Shown: positions 43,079 to 52,372, counted from the stretch's first letter. The stretch: 64,000 nt of DNA from Deltaproteobacteria bacterium HGW-Deltaproteobacteria-4 (GCA_002841765.1 PHAV01000010.1:62001-126000), one strand, 5' to 3'. Numbers and translations: made by a program. The notes: a model not told the origin generated them from the letters alone.

Positions 43079-46000
43079 TTACCATGAGTAGCCAATGGCG
43101 AGGTTGCCGGCCGGTTGTGGCCGATCGATCGGTGACATAGCGAAGCCACCTTTAACGACATAGCGTTCTTTGAAGCGAGCGCTCAAACCGAACGCCAATG
43201 AATACTTGTCCATATAGACGCCGGTGCCGGCAGCTATGGCAAAGGTTTTTCCCGGCTCGACCTGAGGCAATCCGGCCAATCCGGCCGCCAAAGCAACTCC
43301 GGCAGCAAATTGGCGTACATTGACGGCATCGTAATCGCCGGTACCGTCATCAACACCATGCACCTGAACCGGATTACCATTACTGGAGTTCGAAAATGTT
43401 GCGCCGTTATCGTTCAAGGTCAAAGAACTGGAATTCACACCGCCGGATACCGTGGTCTGTCTTTCTGTGACAACGATGCCGTGGGTATTGCCGATGCCAT
43501 TTGTCAGGGTCATGGAGGCAGTCGACTCGCTGGCAAGACCGCTCACGTTGGTTAATTTGCCGTTGGCATCGACGACGGTCTGTGAACCGGTGGACCCCTT
43601 CATCACGATGGCGGTACCGGCCGATGTACCTTGGGTGGCTATATTCAATATGCTGGTTCCAGAGTCAGACCCGATAACAGTGGTATTAGCCGAGTTGCTG
43701 GATACGTAGTCAAGTGTACCGTTAATGTACACGTTGCCGTCCACTAGTAGATTTCCATTGATTTTGTTTTGATAGGTCTTGCCGTCTACTATTCCACCAA
43801 CTGAGGAACCGGGAGTAACCGTCTGTGCTGAATTAAAAATTGTCAGGCCGCCAGAGTTGTTACCGGATGTTGTGCCGATTGTGCCGTTGGTGGCCAGTAC
43901 AGTCCCGGCGGTCAGGCTGGCGGTGCCATCTTTTACCGTCAGGGTGCTGTTACCGCCACGGGCAGTTACCGTCGTGCCGACATTGTTGCTGCCGATGGCG
44001 TTGGTGCTGACAAGGGCGTTGTTCGTACCCATGTTGTTCATTGAGTTGGCGGTTGTGACACCGATGTTGTTGGTTCTTGCTTCGATATTGTTGATCCCGG
44101 TAATCGCGTTGGCGGTTAGATTGTTGCTGCCGTTGGTCCCGGTAGCGGATAGTGTGTTCGACTGGTTAGCTGCATTGGCCGAGACGGTGTTGCTGCCGGT
44201 TTCTGCGGTCACGGTATTGTTGGTGTAACCGGTGATGGTGTTGCCGCCACTGGCCGCATTGATCAGGTTGGCGTCATCGGCGTTGTTATTGGTTGCTACC
44301 AGCGAATTCTTGCCATCGGTCGCGGTCACGCTGTTGTCGAGCTTGGCTGTGACGCTGTTGGAGCCGGTGACTGCGTTCACGGTATTGTTGGTGTAACCGG
44401 TGATGGTGTTGCCGCCACTGGCCGCATTGATCAGGTTGGCGTCATCGGCGCTGTTATTGGTTGCTACCAGCGAATTTTTGCCATCGGTCGCGGTCACGCT
44501 GTTGTCGAGCTTGGCTGTGACGCTGTTGGAGCCGGTCACTGCGGTCACGGCATTGTTGATATAGCCAAAGATTGCATTGGAGCCAGTAGCAGCGTTGATT
44601 GCGTTGTTGCCGGTGGTAGCGGTGATGCTGTTGCCAGTGCCGCCGACCAACTGATTCTGCTGGGTAGCGTTCAACAGGTTGTTGGTGCCTGCGCTGATGG
44701 TGTTGGTGGTGGTGGCAGTGAGGGCGTTGGACGCTCCGGTCATGGCGTTAGTCGAAGACCCTGCATTACCGATGGTGTTAACCGAGTTGATGGTGGCAAC
44801 GCCGATGTTGTTGCTCTTTGCCTCCACATTGTTGGTGCCGGTGTTGGCATTGGCGGTCAGGTTGTTACTGCCGTTGGCCCCGGTTGCGGAGAGGGTGTTC
44901 GACTGGTTGGCAGCGTTGGCCGAGACAGTGTTGCTGCCGGCGATAGCGTTGATGGCGTTGTTGCCGGTGGTAGCGGTGATGCTGTTGCCGGTATTGCCGA
45001 CAATCGCCACGCCGCTGTTGTTTACCAGGAGGCTGCTGGCACCGCCGGTGACTGTGGTTGATGCCCCAGCATGGTTATTGCCGATGTTCGTTGTCGAGGC
45101 TGAGTTGGTGGTGTTGATTGAAACTGTGCTGCCTGTTATCCCGACGATTCCGGTGGTATTGCCGATGCTGGTATTGTTGGTAGTGCCAACATTGATGTAG
45201 GTGTTGCCGTTGATGGTATTGGTTCCGCCACTCAGAGCACTCACAGTGTTGTTGATGCCCTGGATTGTGTTGACTCCGGTCGTGCTGCCGAAGGTATTGG
45301 TTGCACTTGCGCCAGAACCGAAGGAGTTGGTTGTATTTGAGCCAGAGCCGAAGGCGTTGTATGTGGAACTTCCGGTGCCGAGAGTTGTTTGGCCGGATGA
45401 AGTGAGGGTGTTGGTGCTAATATTGCCGGTATTGCTGATAGTGTTGGAATTAATCGTTGTGATGTTGCCGGTGCCGGCGCCGAGTGTTGTTATCCCGGTG
45501 ATATTGTTGCCGGCCGCCGCAATACTCCCGCCAAGGGTTGTACCACTCAAGGTGGTGAATGTACCGATGGCGCCCGAGACAGTGCCACTGGCAGTGAGCG
45601 AGTTGGTGCCGATACTGCCGGAGTTGATGATAGTGCCTGAGTTTAGCGTCGTGATGTCGCCGTTAGCTGCACCGAGTGTTGTTATCCCGGTGATATTGTT
45701 GCCGGCCGCCGCAATATTCCCCCCAAGGGTGGTGCCATTCAAGGTGGTGAATGTCCCCGTAGCGCCGGATACTGTGCCTGTGGCTTGAAGGCCGGTGGAA
45801 ATAATGTTGCCTATATTGGTGATGGTGCCGGTATTGGTAATACCCTTGGTCGTAGTGGCACCATTTACGTTAAGAGTTCCCGAGATGGCCGTGTTGCCCG
45901 TAGCGGAATCAACTGTAAACACATTGGTATAGGTTCCAGGCAAAAAAGGGATCAGGTTGGGAGTGTAGTTACGGACTGCTAAATTACCCGTAACGCCAGT

Positions 46001-46483
46001 CGTGCCAGAAATATTGACAACGTCTGAAGAAATATCAATATACCCACCATCAGGTTGATAGTCGCCGCCGCCTCCTGATCCTGATTTAGTACTCATGACT
46101 TTGATATAAGACTCTGCTCCTGCCACGCTAGTATCAGCAAAACCTTCGCCATTGGAAGTTATTATTGCACCTTGACTCTGACCCAGGCTGAGCCACCCTG
46201 TGCTATTGCCTGTTACCCGTGCATTCTGTTCGGACGATATAGATTCAGCAGCAAAGGCATTTCCGGAAAAAAGACCGCCAGACGCAATTAAGCTAAAACA
46301 CAGAAGACTTCCCAACGGTAAAAGCATACCTCGTTTCATAATCCGACTCCTTCTCATAAATTTCCCTACCAATAGCTCGGCAGTTGCCGTCATTCTGGGT
46401 TGAGTTTGCCCATCAGCATGATGCCTTTGCGCCATGGGATTCGTTTGCACGATCTTTGTCTTGGGTTTCATCTTTTTTGCCAT
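43079..46483 (-). CDS. Trimeric autotransporter adhesin with YadA-type anchor
   Basis: Surface adhesin of 1134 residues. An extended signal peptide ends near the AFA of SGNAFAAES. The passenger is very rich in Asn, Thr, Gly and Ser with repeats such as GNNITGITTLG, GSNTVSANAANQSNTLSATG and NSVTATDGKNSLVATNN. A neck stretch (DDGTGDYDAVNVRQFA) leads to a C-terminal YadA anchor of four strands ending in NLAIGYSW. The ATG at 46483 is chosen for GGAGG 7 bases upstream; an in-frame extension is unlikely. It is the last gene of a three-gene unit with a candidate sigma-54 promoter. Its ligand is unknown. Confidence 0.92.
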   Translation of the reverse strand: MAKKMKPKTKIVQTNPMAQRHHADGQTQPRMTATAELLVGKFMRRSRIMKRGMLLPLGSLLCFSLIASGGLFSGNAFAAESISSEQNARVTGNSTGWLSLGQSQGAIITSNGEGFADTSVAGAESYIKVMSTKSGSGGGGDYQPDGGYIDISSDVVNISGTTGVTGNLAVRNYTPNLIPFLPGTYTNVFTVDSATGNTAISGTLNVNGATTTKGITNTGTITNIGNIISTGLQATGTVSGATGTFTTLNGTTLGGNIAAAGNNITGITTLGAANGDITTLNSGTIINSGSIGTNSLTASGTVSGAIGTFTTLSGTTLGGSIAAAGNNITGITTLGAGTGNITTINSNTISNTGNISTNTLTSSGQTTLGTGSSTYNAFGSGSNTTNSFGSGASATNTFGSTTGVNTIQGINNTVSALSGGTNTINGNTYINVGTTNNTSIGNTTGIVGITGSTVSINTTNSASTTNIGNNHAGASTTVTGGASSLLVNNSGVAIVGNTGNSITATTGNNAINAIAGSNTVSANAANQSNTLSATGANGSNNLTANANTGTNNVEAKSNNIGVATINSVNTIGNAGSSTNAMTGASNALTATTTNTISAGTNNLLNATQQNQLVGGTGNSITATTGNNAINAATGSNAIFGYINNAVTAVTGSNSVTAKLDNSVTATDGKNSLVATNNSADDANLINAASGGNTITGYTNNTVNAVTGSNSVTAKLDNSVTATDGKNSLVATNNNADDANLINAASGGNTITGYTNNTVTAETGSNTVSANAANQSNTLSATGTNGSNNLTANAITGINNIEARTNNIGVTTANSMNNMGTNNALVSTNAIGSNNVGTTVTARGGNSTLTVKDGTASLTAGTVLATNGTIGTTSGNNSGGLTIFNSAQTVTPGSSVGGIVDGKTYQNKINGNLLVDGNVYINGTLDYVSSNSANTTVIGSDSGTSILNIATQGTSAGTAIVMKGSTGSQTVVDANGKLTNVSGLASESTASMTLTNGIGNTHGIVVTERQTTVSGGVNSSSLTLNDNGATFSNSSNGNPVQVHGVDDGTGDYDAVNVRQFAAGVALAAGLAGLPQVEPGKTFAIAAGTGVYMDKYSLAFGLSARFKERYVVKGGFAMSPIDRPQPAGNLAIGYSW
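44222..44557 (-). repeat. Tandem 168-bp duplication inside the autotransporter
   Basis: Two almost identical units (44222-44389 and 44390-44557) encode 56 residues each, including DNSVTATDGKNSLVATNN. Only a few bases differ. Further, more diverged copies occur around them. Unequal recombination could change stalk length. Confidence 0.82.
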
Positions 46484-46505
46484 GTCTCTACCTCCAGTGG
46501 TTGGT

Positions 46506-47072
46506 TTATTGAACGATCTCTTTTTTGATCGACACACAGCCATCGCCGGCCGGCATCAGGAAAATTTTGACGAGCTGTCCACCGTCAAGCATGTGAACCG
46601 TTTTCGATAGTAGACCGATCTTCTTGAATGCCCCGAAGTTCTTGTCCGCCACCTCCGCGCAGGTTGCTGGCCAGAAAACAACGGTCTCGTACAAGCTGCC
46701 ACAGCCGTTTACCTGGTTGGGGGCGAAACTGGCACTGGCGTAGGCAGATGGTCCATCCCCCATGGGAATCTCCAGGGAGACGGAGACCAGTTCCTGATCA
46801 GGTGCTGCAGGCGGTGTAAACAGAATGGCCCCAACCCCCTGGCTACCAGAGGTGAGGAAGTTGGCCACCTGATTGACACGACTGGCGCAGGCCAAAACAC
46901 CGGCACTGACCGTAGCCTGAGTGATGCCGTTCACAACCGGGGCGGGATCAGAGTGTTGAGATTGTGGCGCGATCATTCCCGGTGCTTTAGTATCGGCAGC
47001 GGTTGTCGGCAGCGTTGTGAATAGCTGGAGCACAATGAACAGCAGGGCGACCCGGAGACTTATCCTTGTCAT
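46506..47072 (-). CDS. Secreted protein of unknown family upstream of the adhesin
   Basis: I do not recognise it. The 188 residues have a clear signal peptide ending near TTAADTK, then a globular domain with four Cys after the signal (ACASR, NGCGSL, ATCAEV, GDGCVS), likely two disulfides. It lies 22 bases upstream of the trimeric autotransporter and overlaps a small upstream frame by 4 bp. Position suggests a periplasmic helper for adhesin export or a co-secreted factor. This is inference only. Confidence 0.72.
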   Translation of the reverse strand: MTRISLRVALLFIVLQLFTTLPTTAADTKAPGMIAPQSQHSDPAPVVNGITQATVSAGVLACASRVNQVANFLTSGSQGVGAILFTPPAAPDQELVSVSLEIPMGDGPSAYASASFAPNQVNGCGSLYETVVFWPATCAEVADKNFGAFKKIGLLSKTVHMLDGGQLVKIFLMPAGDGCVSIKKEIVQ

Positions 47073-47287
47073 TTAATGGCCTCTGAGTAATCCGCACCTG
47101 TCGTTATTTTTGTAAGGTGTTGCCGGTAAATGGGACATTCCTGAAAGCGTTCCATGCAGTACTGAGCGATATTTGGCACGGTACGACCGGTCACATTGCG
47201 GCAGTAACATTCCGCAAAGGGCTGGAGCGAGTATTCGCAGAGATAGGCTGCAGCCTGGTGACTGCTATTGGGGACGGAGTTAATCAT
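47069..47287 (-). CDS. Small Cys-rich protein, first frame of the adhesin operon (uncertain)
   Basis: A frame of 72 residues from ATG 47287 (78 from GTG 47305) with a regular Cys/Tyr pattern: YLCEYSLQPFAECYCRNVTG and YCMERFQECPIY. It overlaps the next gene by 4 bp, which favours it being real. No Shine-Dalgarno is visible. A candidate sigma-54 promoter overlaps the GTG, so translation would begin almost at the transcript end. The Cys pattern could bind metal. Function unknown. Confidence 0.5.
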   Translation of the reverse strand: MINSVPNSSHQAAAYLCEYSLQPFAECYCRNVTGRTVPNIAQYCMERFQECPIYRQHLTKITTGADYSEAIK

Positions 47288-47301
47288 GGAGTTTTTAGTT
47301 A

Positions 47302-47316
47302 GCACGGGGCGTGCCT
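47302..47316 (-). promoter_or_regulatory. Candidate sigma-54 promoter of the adhesin operon
   Basis: The minus strand reads AGGCACGCCCCGTGC. GG and GC are spaced as in TGGCAC-N5-TTGC, with two mismatches outside the invariant pairs. A sigma-54 two-component system lies about 1 kb away, which makes the site plausible. Confidence 0.5.
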
Positions 47317-47367
47317 GTTTATAAAATAAGTAATTACGGTTAGATAGGCATTAATTATGCGACATGA

Positions 47368-47386
47368 ACTATTCAAAAAGAATAGT
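47368..47386. promoter_or_regulatory. Perfect inverted repeat, candidate activator site
   Basis: ACTATTC-AAAAA-GAATAGT lies about 55-70 bases upstream of the candidate -24/-12 site and between divergent genes. A related half-site (GGATAGT) occurs at 47413-47419. It could bind the nearby NtrC-type response regulator. Confidence 0.45.
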
Positions 47387-47397
47387 CTCTATCAATA

Positions 47398-47426
47398 TTG
47401 ACTAGCTAAAATGGATAGTTTTTAAG
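47398..47426 (+). promoter_or_regulatory. Possible sigma-70 promoter for the outer-membrane protein gene
   Basis: TTGACT (47398-47403) and TTTAAG (47421-47426) are 17 bases apart. The predicted start near 47433 supports a downstream start codon for the coding region. Confidence 0.4.
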
Positions 47427-47507
47427 GGTAAGATGCTGTGGTGGGCCACCTTGTGGTCGGCGGTATTTCAACTTGAATATGGATTGCTTGTGTGTATGAT
47501 AGCGGCC

Positions 47508-48341
47508 ATGAATTCGATAATTCCTCTCATCTTTCGACTGGCGCTGGTCTCCCTCCTCTCTTTGCTTCTCCCCGTCGTTGCTCTTGCCGTAAATTTTGCT
47601 GCTGGCGCAAAAGCGCCGGCCGGCCATCAGTTTAAGCTCTATCCCTATTTCTATAGTGCTGACACCAAAACAGACAAGGATGGGAATCCTGCTATCAGGG
47701 AGTTAGGGCTGAAAAAATACGGTGTCCAGATCTTTAACAGTTATCAGACCGGAGATCTGAATCTGAGTGCGATTATTCCGATCAGTAGGGTGGAGGTTGC
47801 CAAATTTGACGCAGTCGATAGCGGGATCGGTGATATTCAGTTGCGGCTGGGTTACTACCTGCCGGTAGAATGGGCGACCTTCCTCCCGGTTTTGATGGTC
47901 AAGATCCCTTTCGGGAACTACGACAAAAACGCGCTGGTCAACGTCAGTGACGGCCAGAGCGACCTGGTCGCCGAACTCTATTTTTTCAAACTGGTACAGC
48001 CCCTATCGTTCGATGCAGTGATCAAATACGCCAAGCGCTTTCGCAATCACGACAACGACTTCACTCCCGGCAACGAATTCAGCGCCGAGGGCCTTCTCAC
48101 TTGGCGTCTGGCTGAAAAAATCCGGTTCGGACCGGCCATTAATTTTGTCGTGGGAGGAGAGAACAGGCGGGAAGGAAAGAGTGTTGCCGATAGCGGTCTG
48201 ATGCGACTTGCCGCCGGAGGAGAGTTATATTATGCCCGCATTGACCGTATGATTATCTCATTGGCCGCCTATCAGGATCTGCTGACGCGCAATAGTAATT
48301 CCGGCATTCTGGTCATGAGCCGCTTCGCCATAGATTTTTAA
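47508..48341 (+). CDS. Outer-membrane beta-barrel protein (phenol_MetA_deg-like)
   Basis: The 277 residues begin with a signal peptide (LSLLLPVVALA) and continue as amphipathic strands (KLYPYFYSADTKTD, LNLSAIIPISRVEV, IGDIQLRLGYYLP, MVKIPFG) ending in FAIDF, with a terminal aromatic residue. This pattern fits barrel proteins of the MetA-pathway phenol degradation group, often annotated as transporters. The start at 47508 gives a clean signal peptide; in-frame ATG 47496 and a GTG further upstream are alternatives, none with a good ribosome site. It is divergent from the adhesin operon. Confidence 0.65.
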   Translation: MNSIIPLIFRLALVSLLSLLLPVVALAVNFAAGAKAPAGHQFKLYPYFYSADTKTDKDGNPAIRELGLKKYGVQIFNSYQTGDLNLSAIIPISRVEVAKFDAVDSGIGDIQLRLGYYLPVEWATFLPVLMVKIPFGNYDKNALVNVSDGQSDLVAELYFFKLVQPLSFDAVIKYAKRFRNHDNDFTPGNEFSAEGLLTWRLAEKIRFGPAINFVVGGENRREGKSVADSGLMRLAAGGELYYARIDRMIISLAAYQDLLTRNSNSGILVMSRFAIDF

Positions 48342-48383
48342 CAGATTGGTCCTCATGCCGGGTATAGGCGGTTGGCTGCCCGA

Positions 48384-49766
48384 CTACACTTCATCTGTGG
48401 CGATTTCATGTTTTTCCAGGCGCCGCCGGAAGGTGTAATAATTCATCCCCAGCATCGTTGCGGTCTTCATGCGCTTGCCGCCGCAGAAGCGGAGCGCCTC
48501 CTCCAGCGACCATTTTTCCAGCGCATTGATGCCGCAGGGGAAGGGCGGCGGCGTCGACTGACCGTTGCCGGCGGGGAGGGCGACGGCGACAGGGGCTTTG
48601 TCCGCCCCACCAATCTCTTCCGGCCCGATGACCTTCCCCGCATTTAACGCCGCGCGGCGCATCACACTCTTTAACTGGCGGACGTTCCCCGGCCAGGGCA
48701 TGTTGCAGAGGTGGCGGCACGCCTCATCGTCGAGGAGAGGAATATCGCGATCGAGTTCATCGCAGGTTTCACGAAGGAACTTGAGTGCCAGCGGCACGAT
48801 CGTCTCCGTTGCTTCCCGCAAAGGGGGTAGGGTAATGGTGACGTCGGCGAGGCGGTAGTAGAGGTCTTCACGAAAGTGACCGGCCATGGATTCTTCTTTG
48901 AGGTTGCGGTTGCTGGCGCTGATGATCCGCATATCGACCTGCTTCTCCGTGCTGCTGCCGACCGGTATAAACTTTTTCTCTTCGATAAAGCGCAGCAACT
49001 TAGCTTGGAGGGGGAGGGGACAGGCATCGATATCATCGAGAAAAAGCGTCCCCCCCTGGGCAGACTCCACCAGACCGGCGCGGGTCCGATCGGCGCCGGT
49101 GAAGGCGCCCTTGAGGTGGCCGAAGAGCTCACTTTCGGCCAGGTGCAGAGGCAGGGCACCGAGCTGAACCGCAACAAAGGGTCTTTCCCGGCGCGGGCTC
49201 AATTGGTGAATAATGCTGGCGAGGCGTGATTTTCCACTGCCGGTCTCGCCTTCCAGGAGGACATTAAAGGAGGTTCTGGCGACACGCGCAGCCTGCTCTG
49301 CCACTCCCTGCTGAGCCGGGGTGCTCCCGAGTTGGAACTTCAGCGTCGCGACCAGTTCGTCCGAGAGTCCCTGAATCTCGCGGCGTTGCAACACCGGCAG
49401 GGCAACCCTGGCAATGACGGCGAGGAGTTCATCGGTATCGACCGGTTTGCGGACGAAAGCGGCGGCCTGAAGTTCGATAGCCTTGAGCAGATAATCGGTC
49501 TCGGTGAAGGCGCTGCAAAAAATCAGCGGCGTATCAGGCGCCAGTTTTTTCATCTGCACCGCCAGTTCGAGCCCGTCCATCACCGGCATGCGGATATCGC
49601 TGAGCACTAGGTCGGGGCGCTCGGAAGCGATCAGGTTTAGGGCTTCGCGGCCATGGCGGGCCGGGATGACACGGCCGCAGTAGAGTTCGAGAAAGGAGAC
49701 GGTCTCGCGCCGTAGTTCATCTTCATCCTCGACTAGCAGGAGGGTGAGGAGTTTCAGCTCGCTCAT
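48384..49766 (-). CDS. Sigma-54-dependent response regulator (NtrC family)
   Basis: The 460 residues have a receiver domain with phospho-Asp 57 (LVLSDIRMPVMDG), a linker, an AAA+ domain with EGETGSGKSR (Walker A), GHLKGAFTGADR for sigma-54 contact and LFLDDID, then a Fis-type HTH (LEEALRFCGGKRMKTATMLGMNYYTFRRRL). It is phosphorylated by the kinase encoded upstream, with a 4-bp overlap. The nearest sigma-54-like promoter is that of the adhesin operon. The Walker B box reads LDDID where most members have LDEIG. Confidence 0.93.
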   Translation of the reverse strand: MSELKLLTLLLVEDEDELRRETVSFLELYCGRVIPARHGREALNLIASERPDLVLSDIRMPVMDGLELAVQMKKLAPDTPLIFCSAFTETDYLLKAIELQAAAFVRKPVDTDELLAVIARVALPVLQRREIQGLSDELVATLKFQLGSTPAQQGVAEQAARVARTSFNVLLEGETGSGKSRLASIIHQLSPRRERPFVAVQLGALPLHLAESELFGHLKGAFTGADRTRAGLVESAQGGTLFLDDIDACPLPLQAKLLRFIEEKKFIPVGSSTEKQVDMRIISASNRNLKEESMAGHFREDLYYRLADVTITLPPLREATETIVPLALKFLRETCDELDRDIPLLDDEACRHLCNMPWPGNVRQLKSVMRRAALNAGKVIGPEEIGGADKAPVAVALPAGNGQSTPPPFPCGINALEKWSLEEALRFCGGKRMKTATMLGMNYYTFRRRLEKHEIATDEV

Positions 49767-51262
49767 ACTGGTCTCCTTAAGGGGAGTTCGATCCGGAAGG
49801 TGGTGGCGCCGGCCTCCCCTGACAACAGGCTTAGATGCCCCCCCAGGCTCTCGTTGACGATCATCTTCGACATATAGAGACCGATCCCGCTGCCGCCACT
49901 CTCCTCCTTGGTGGTGAAGTAGGGGTCGAAGATGCGTGGGGCGATGCTGGTTGGAATGCCGGGGCCGTTATCGCGGATATCGATCCACAAATTGTCGTCT
50001 GCGCCGTTGGCTAGCAGCACGAGAATCCACCCCTCGGCGGGGGCGCCCGTGGCGCTGCGGCTGCCGAGAATGGCGTCGCGGGCATTCCCTAACAGGTTGA
50101 GGATCACCTGTTTGAATTCGTTGGGGAAACCCTCCACCAGCAGGATCTCTCCTAGCGGGACCTGCAGGTCGACGCGGATGCCGCTGCTGGTAAAATGCGA
50201 CTCCAGCAGGCGCAGGGAGTCGGTGACGCAGGTGGCGGGGGAGAAGAGCACCCTCTGCTTGTCGGGCCGATAAAAGCCGCGAAACTCCTCGATGGTGTCG
50301 GACATGTGGTGGATCTGGCGCATGGCGCTGGTCTTGAACTCGGAGAGGCTCTCCGGGGTCAGCCCTTGCGTGGTCCCCACGGCATAGGTGCGCTGCACCA
50401 TCATCCCCAGGGTCGCCAGGGGTTGGCGCCACTGGTGGGCGATGGCGTTGATCATCTCCCCCATGGCCGCCAGGCGGGAGTGGTTAGAGAGTTGGCGTTC
50501 CTGAACCATGCGGCGCGTGGTCTCCACTTCGACGCGGGTCTGCAGGGTGGCCGAGAGCTCGCGATAACTTTTCTCGCTCTGCTGCAGTTCTTCTTCGACC
50601 CGGCCGCTGGTCAGGGAGAGGTAACTGTAGGCGATCATCAACTCGACGATGATGCCGTAGATCATCAGCCAGCGTAGCAGGGTGTCCTCGTTCAGGTTCA
50701 CCTGCACGGTGTCGGGTGCGGATCCGGTCGCGTAGAAGAACCAGAACCGCAGTGCCAGCAGGAAGATCAGCGGCAGCAGGGAGAGGGAGAGCAGCCACTG
50801 CATGGAGTTGCTGCGCGCTCGGGCGTAGAGGAGCGGTTCCAGTGCGACCCGCGTAAAGAGGAGCGTCAGCACCAGGCTGATGACGATGATGCGGGCACCC
50901 ATATGCTCATGGACATAGAAGTAATAGCACTGGTTGACCAGGAAGAGCAGCACCAGAATGAGGTTGAGCGGGGTCCCCCACCACCGGCTGCGAATGCCGT
51001 AAAACTTCTGAATTCCGACATAAAGCAGCAGCGGGTGCAGCATGATCAGGGTGTTTCCGAGGATTTTGGGGATGAACTGAGGCTGCAGGTTAAAGAGGAG
51101 CAGGGTCAGGGTTGAGCCGACCGACCAGCAGGCGGTGCCGGCGATCCAGGTACGGAAGCCGGGATAGGTGGTGCGGGTGCGCCAGGTGTGAAGGAGAATC
51201 AGCACCAGGGCAAAGTCAACAAGTATGCTGATGAACACTATGGTGGCGGTGTCGAAAGTCAT
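49763..51262 (-). CDS. Membrane sensor histidine kinase
   Basis: Partner kinase of 499 residues. Six or seven transmembrane helices span about 5-215 with no large periplasmic loop, so it probably senses within or through the membrane. A coiled linker follows, then HisKA with phospho-His 276 (NAIAHQWRQPL, the HWE-less Geobacter-type box), and HATPase with NLLGNARDAI, DNGPGIP and GSGIGLYMSK. It is first in the operon with the NtrC-type regulator. The signal is unknown. Confidence 0.9.
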   Translation of the reverse strand: MTFDTATIVFISILVDFALVLILLHTWRTRTTYPGFRTWIAGTACWSVGSTLTLLLFNLQPQFIPKILGNTLIMLHPLLLYVGIQKFYGIRSRWWGTPLNLILVLLFLVNQCYYFYVHEHMGARIIVISLVLTLLFTRVALEPLLYARARSNSMQWLLSLSLLPLIFLLALRFWFFYATGSAPDTVQVNLNEDTLLRWLMIYGIIVELMIAYSYLSLTSGRVEEELQQSEKSYRELSATLQTRVEVETTRRMVQERQLSNHSRLAAMGEMINAIAHQWRQPLATLGMMVQRTYAVGTTQGLTPESLSEFKTSAMRQIHHMSDTIEEFRGFYRPDKQRVLFSPATCVTDSLRLLESHFTSSGIRVDLQVPLGEILLVEGFPNEFKQVILNLLGNARDAILGSRSATGAPAEGWILVLLANGADDNLWIDIRDNGPGIPTSIAPRIFDPYFTTKEESGGSGIGLYMSKMIVNESLGGHLSLLSGEAGATTFRIELPLRRPV

Positions 51263-51490
51263 GGGAATACCTTAACAGGCAAAGACCGGTTGCTGGTCGA
51301 GTACGGTTCAAATTGGGAAGCTGCGAAGGGTTTCCGTCGGTTGTCTCTGCCCTAGATTTATATAAATCAGCAATTTTGTCGAGCCATTTAATCTCTCTGC
51401 CGGAAGGAGTTTAATCTTCTACACACAGGCTTGGACTCTACAGCAAACCTGTGCTAATAATATACACCATTTCACTGGGAAGGATCATCG

Positions 51491-52345
51491 ATGCAAAGGG
51501 TTGCCCTCTACGCCAAAAAGAATCATCCCCATGCCAGCATCTTTGCGGCTGAGGTCATGAACTGGCTGCTGTCGCGCGGACTCGAGGTCCTTCTCGAAGA
51601 GGATCTCGCCAAATCATTGTCGATCCGCCGTGACTATGTCGATAGCGATATCCCCGAACGGGCTGATCTGGTGATCATCCTCGGGGGGGATGGCACTTTG
51701 ATTTCGGTGGCGCGTCATCTCGGGGACCGGGAGAAGCCGATCCTTGCCGTTAACCTTGGCAGCCTCGGTTTTCTCACCGAGATCACCAAAGATGAAACCT
51801 TTGCCACGCTAGAGCGGGTTCTTGCCGGGGACTATGAACTTTCAAGGCGGATGAAACTCGATTGTGTGGTGCTGCGAGACGGCATTCAGGTTGGGCATTA
51901 TTCCGTCCTCAATGATGTCGTGATCAACAAGGGCGCACTGGCGCGGATCATCGATATGGAGGCGATGGTCGACGGACATTACCTGACCACCTTCAAGGCC
52001 GATGGCCTGATCGTCGCGACCCCGACCGGTTCGACGGCTTACAACCTGGCGGCCGGTGGCCCGATTATCGATCCCCAGGTTAACTCTCTGGTGATTACCC
52101 CGATCTGTCCGCATACTCTGACCAACCGCCCCCTGATTGTCCCCGGTGATGCAGTGATTCGCCTGCATGTCACCTTTGATGATCAAATGGTTCATCTCAC
52201 TGCCGACGGACAGGTGGGGATGCAGCTGCAGCTTGGGGATATTATCGAGTTGCAGCAATCGGCCGTTCACACTCTGCTGATCAAGAGTCCGACCAAGGAT
52301 TATTTCGAAGTTCTTCGTGCCAAATTGCGCTGGGGCGAACGGTGA
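51491..52345 (+). CDS. nadK: NAD kinase
   Basis: Phosphorylates NAD to NADP. The 284 residues have VIILGGDGTLIS, NLGSLGFLTE, NDVVINKG, and PTGSTAYNLAAGGPI, the standard NadK motifs. It begins a plus-strand run with recN, as in many bacteria. The ATG at 51491 has AAGGA upstream (GGGAAGGATCATCG). Confidence 0.95.
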   Translation: MQRVALYAKKNHPHASIFAAEVMNWLLSRGLEVLLEEDLAKSLSIRRDYVDSDIPERADLVIILGGDGTLISVARHLGDREKPILAVNLGSLGFLTEITKDETFATLERVLAGDYELSRRMKLDCVVLRDGIQVGHYSVLNDVVINKGALARIIDMEAMVDGHYLTTFKADGLIVATPTGSTAYNLAAGGPIIDPQVNSLVITPICPHTLTNRPLIVPGDAVIRLHVTFDDQMVHLTADGQVGMQLQLGDIIELQQSAVHTLLIKSPTKDYFEVLRAKLRWGER

Positions 52346-52372
52346 TTTTGCACCTTCTTCAGGATCCTTTCT

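Noticed and set aside
44160-45060. Regular DNA repeats resembling a CRISPR array
   Set aside because: The repeats are coding repeats of the adhesin stalk in one reading frame, with no uniform spacers and no cas genes.
43779-45788. Long open frames on the plus strand opposite the adhesin (149, 173 and 195 codons)
   Set aside because: They consist of Val/Leu/Pro-rich repeats that mirror the Asn/Thr repeats of the adhesin on the other strand. They lack ribosome sites and family features.
47347-47361. Plus-strand GG-N10-GC match (AGGCATTAATTATGC) as a second sigma-54 promoter
   Set aside because: The flanking bases match the consensus poorly, the site is itself a chance AT-rich palindrome, and a better sigma-70-like promoter lies downstream.
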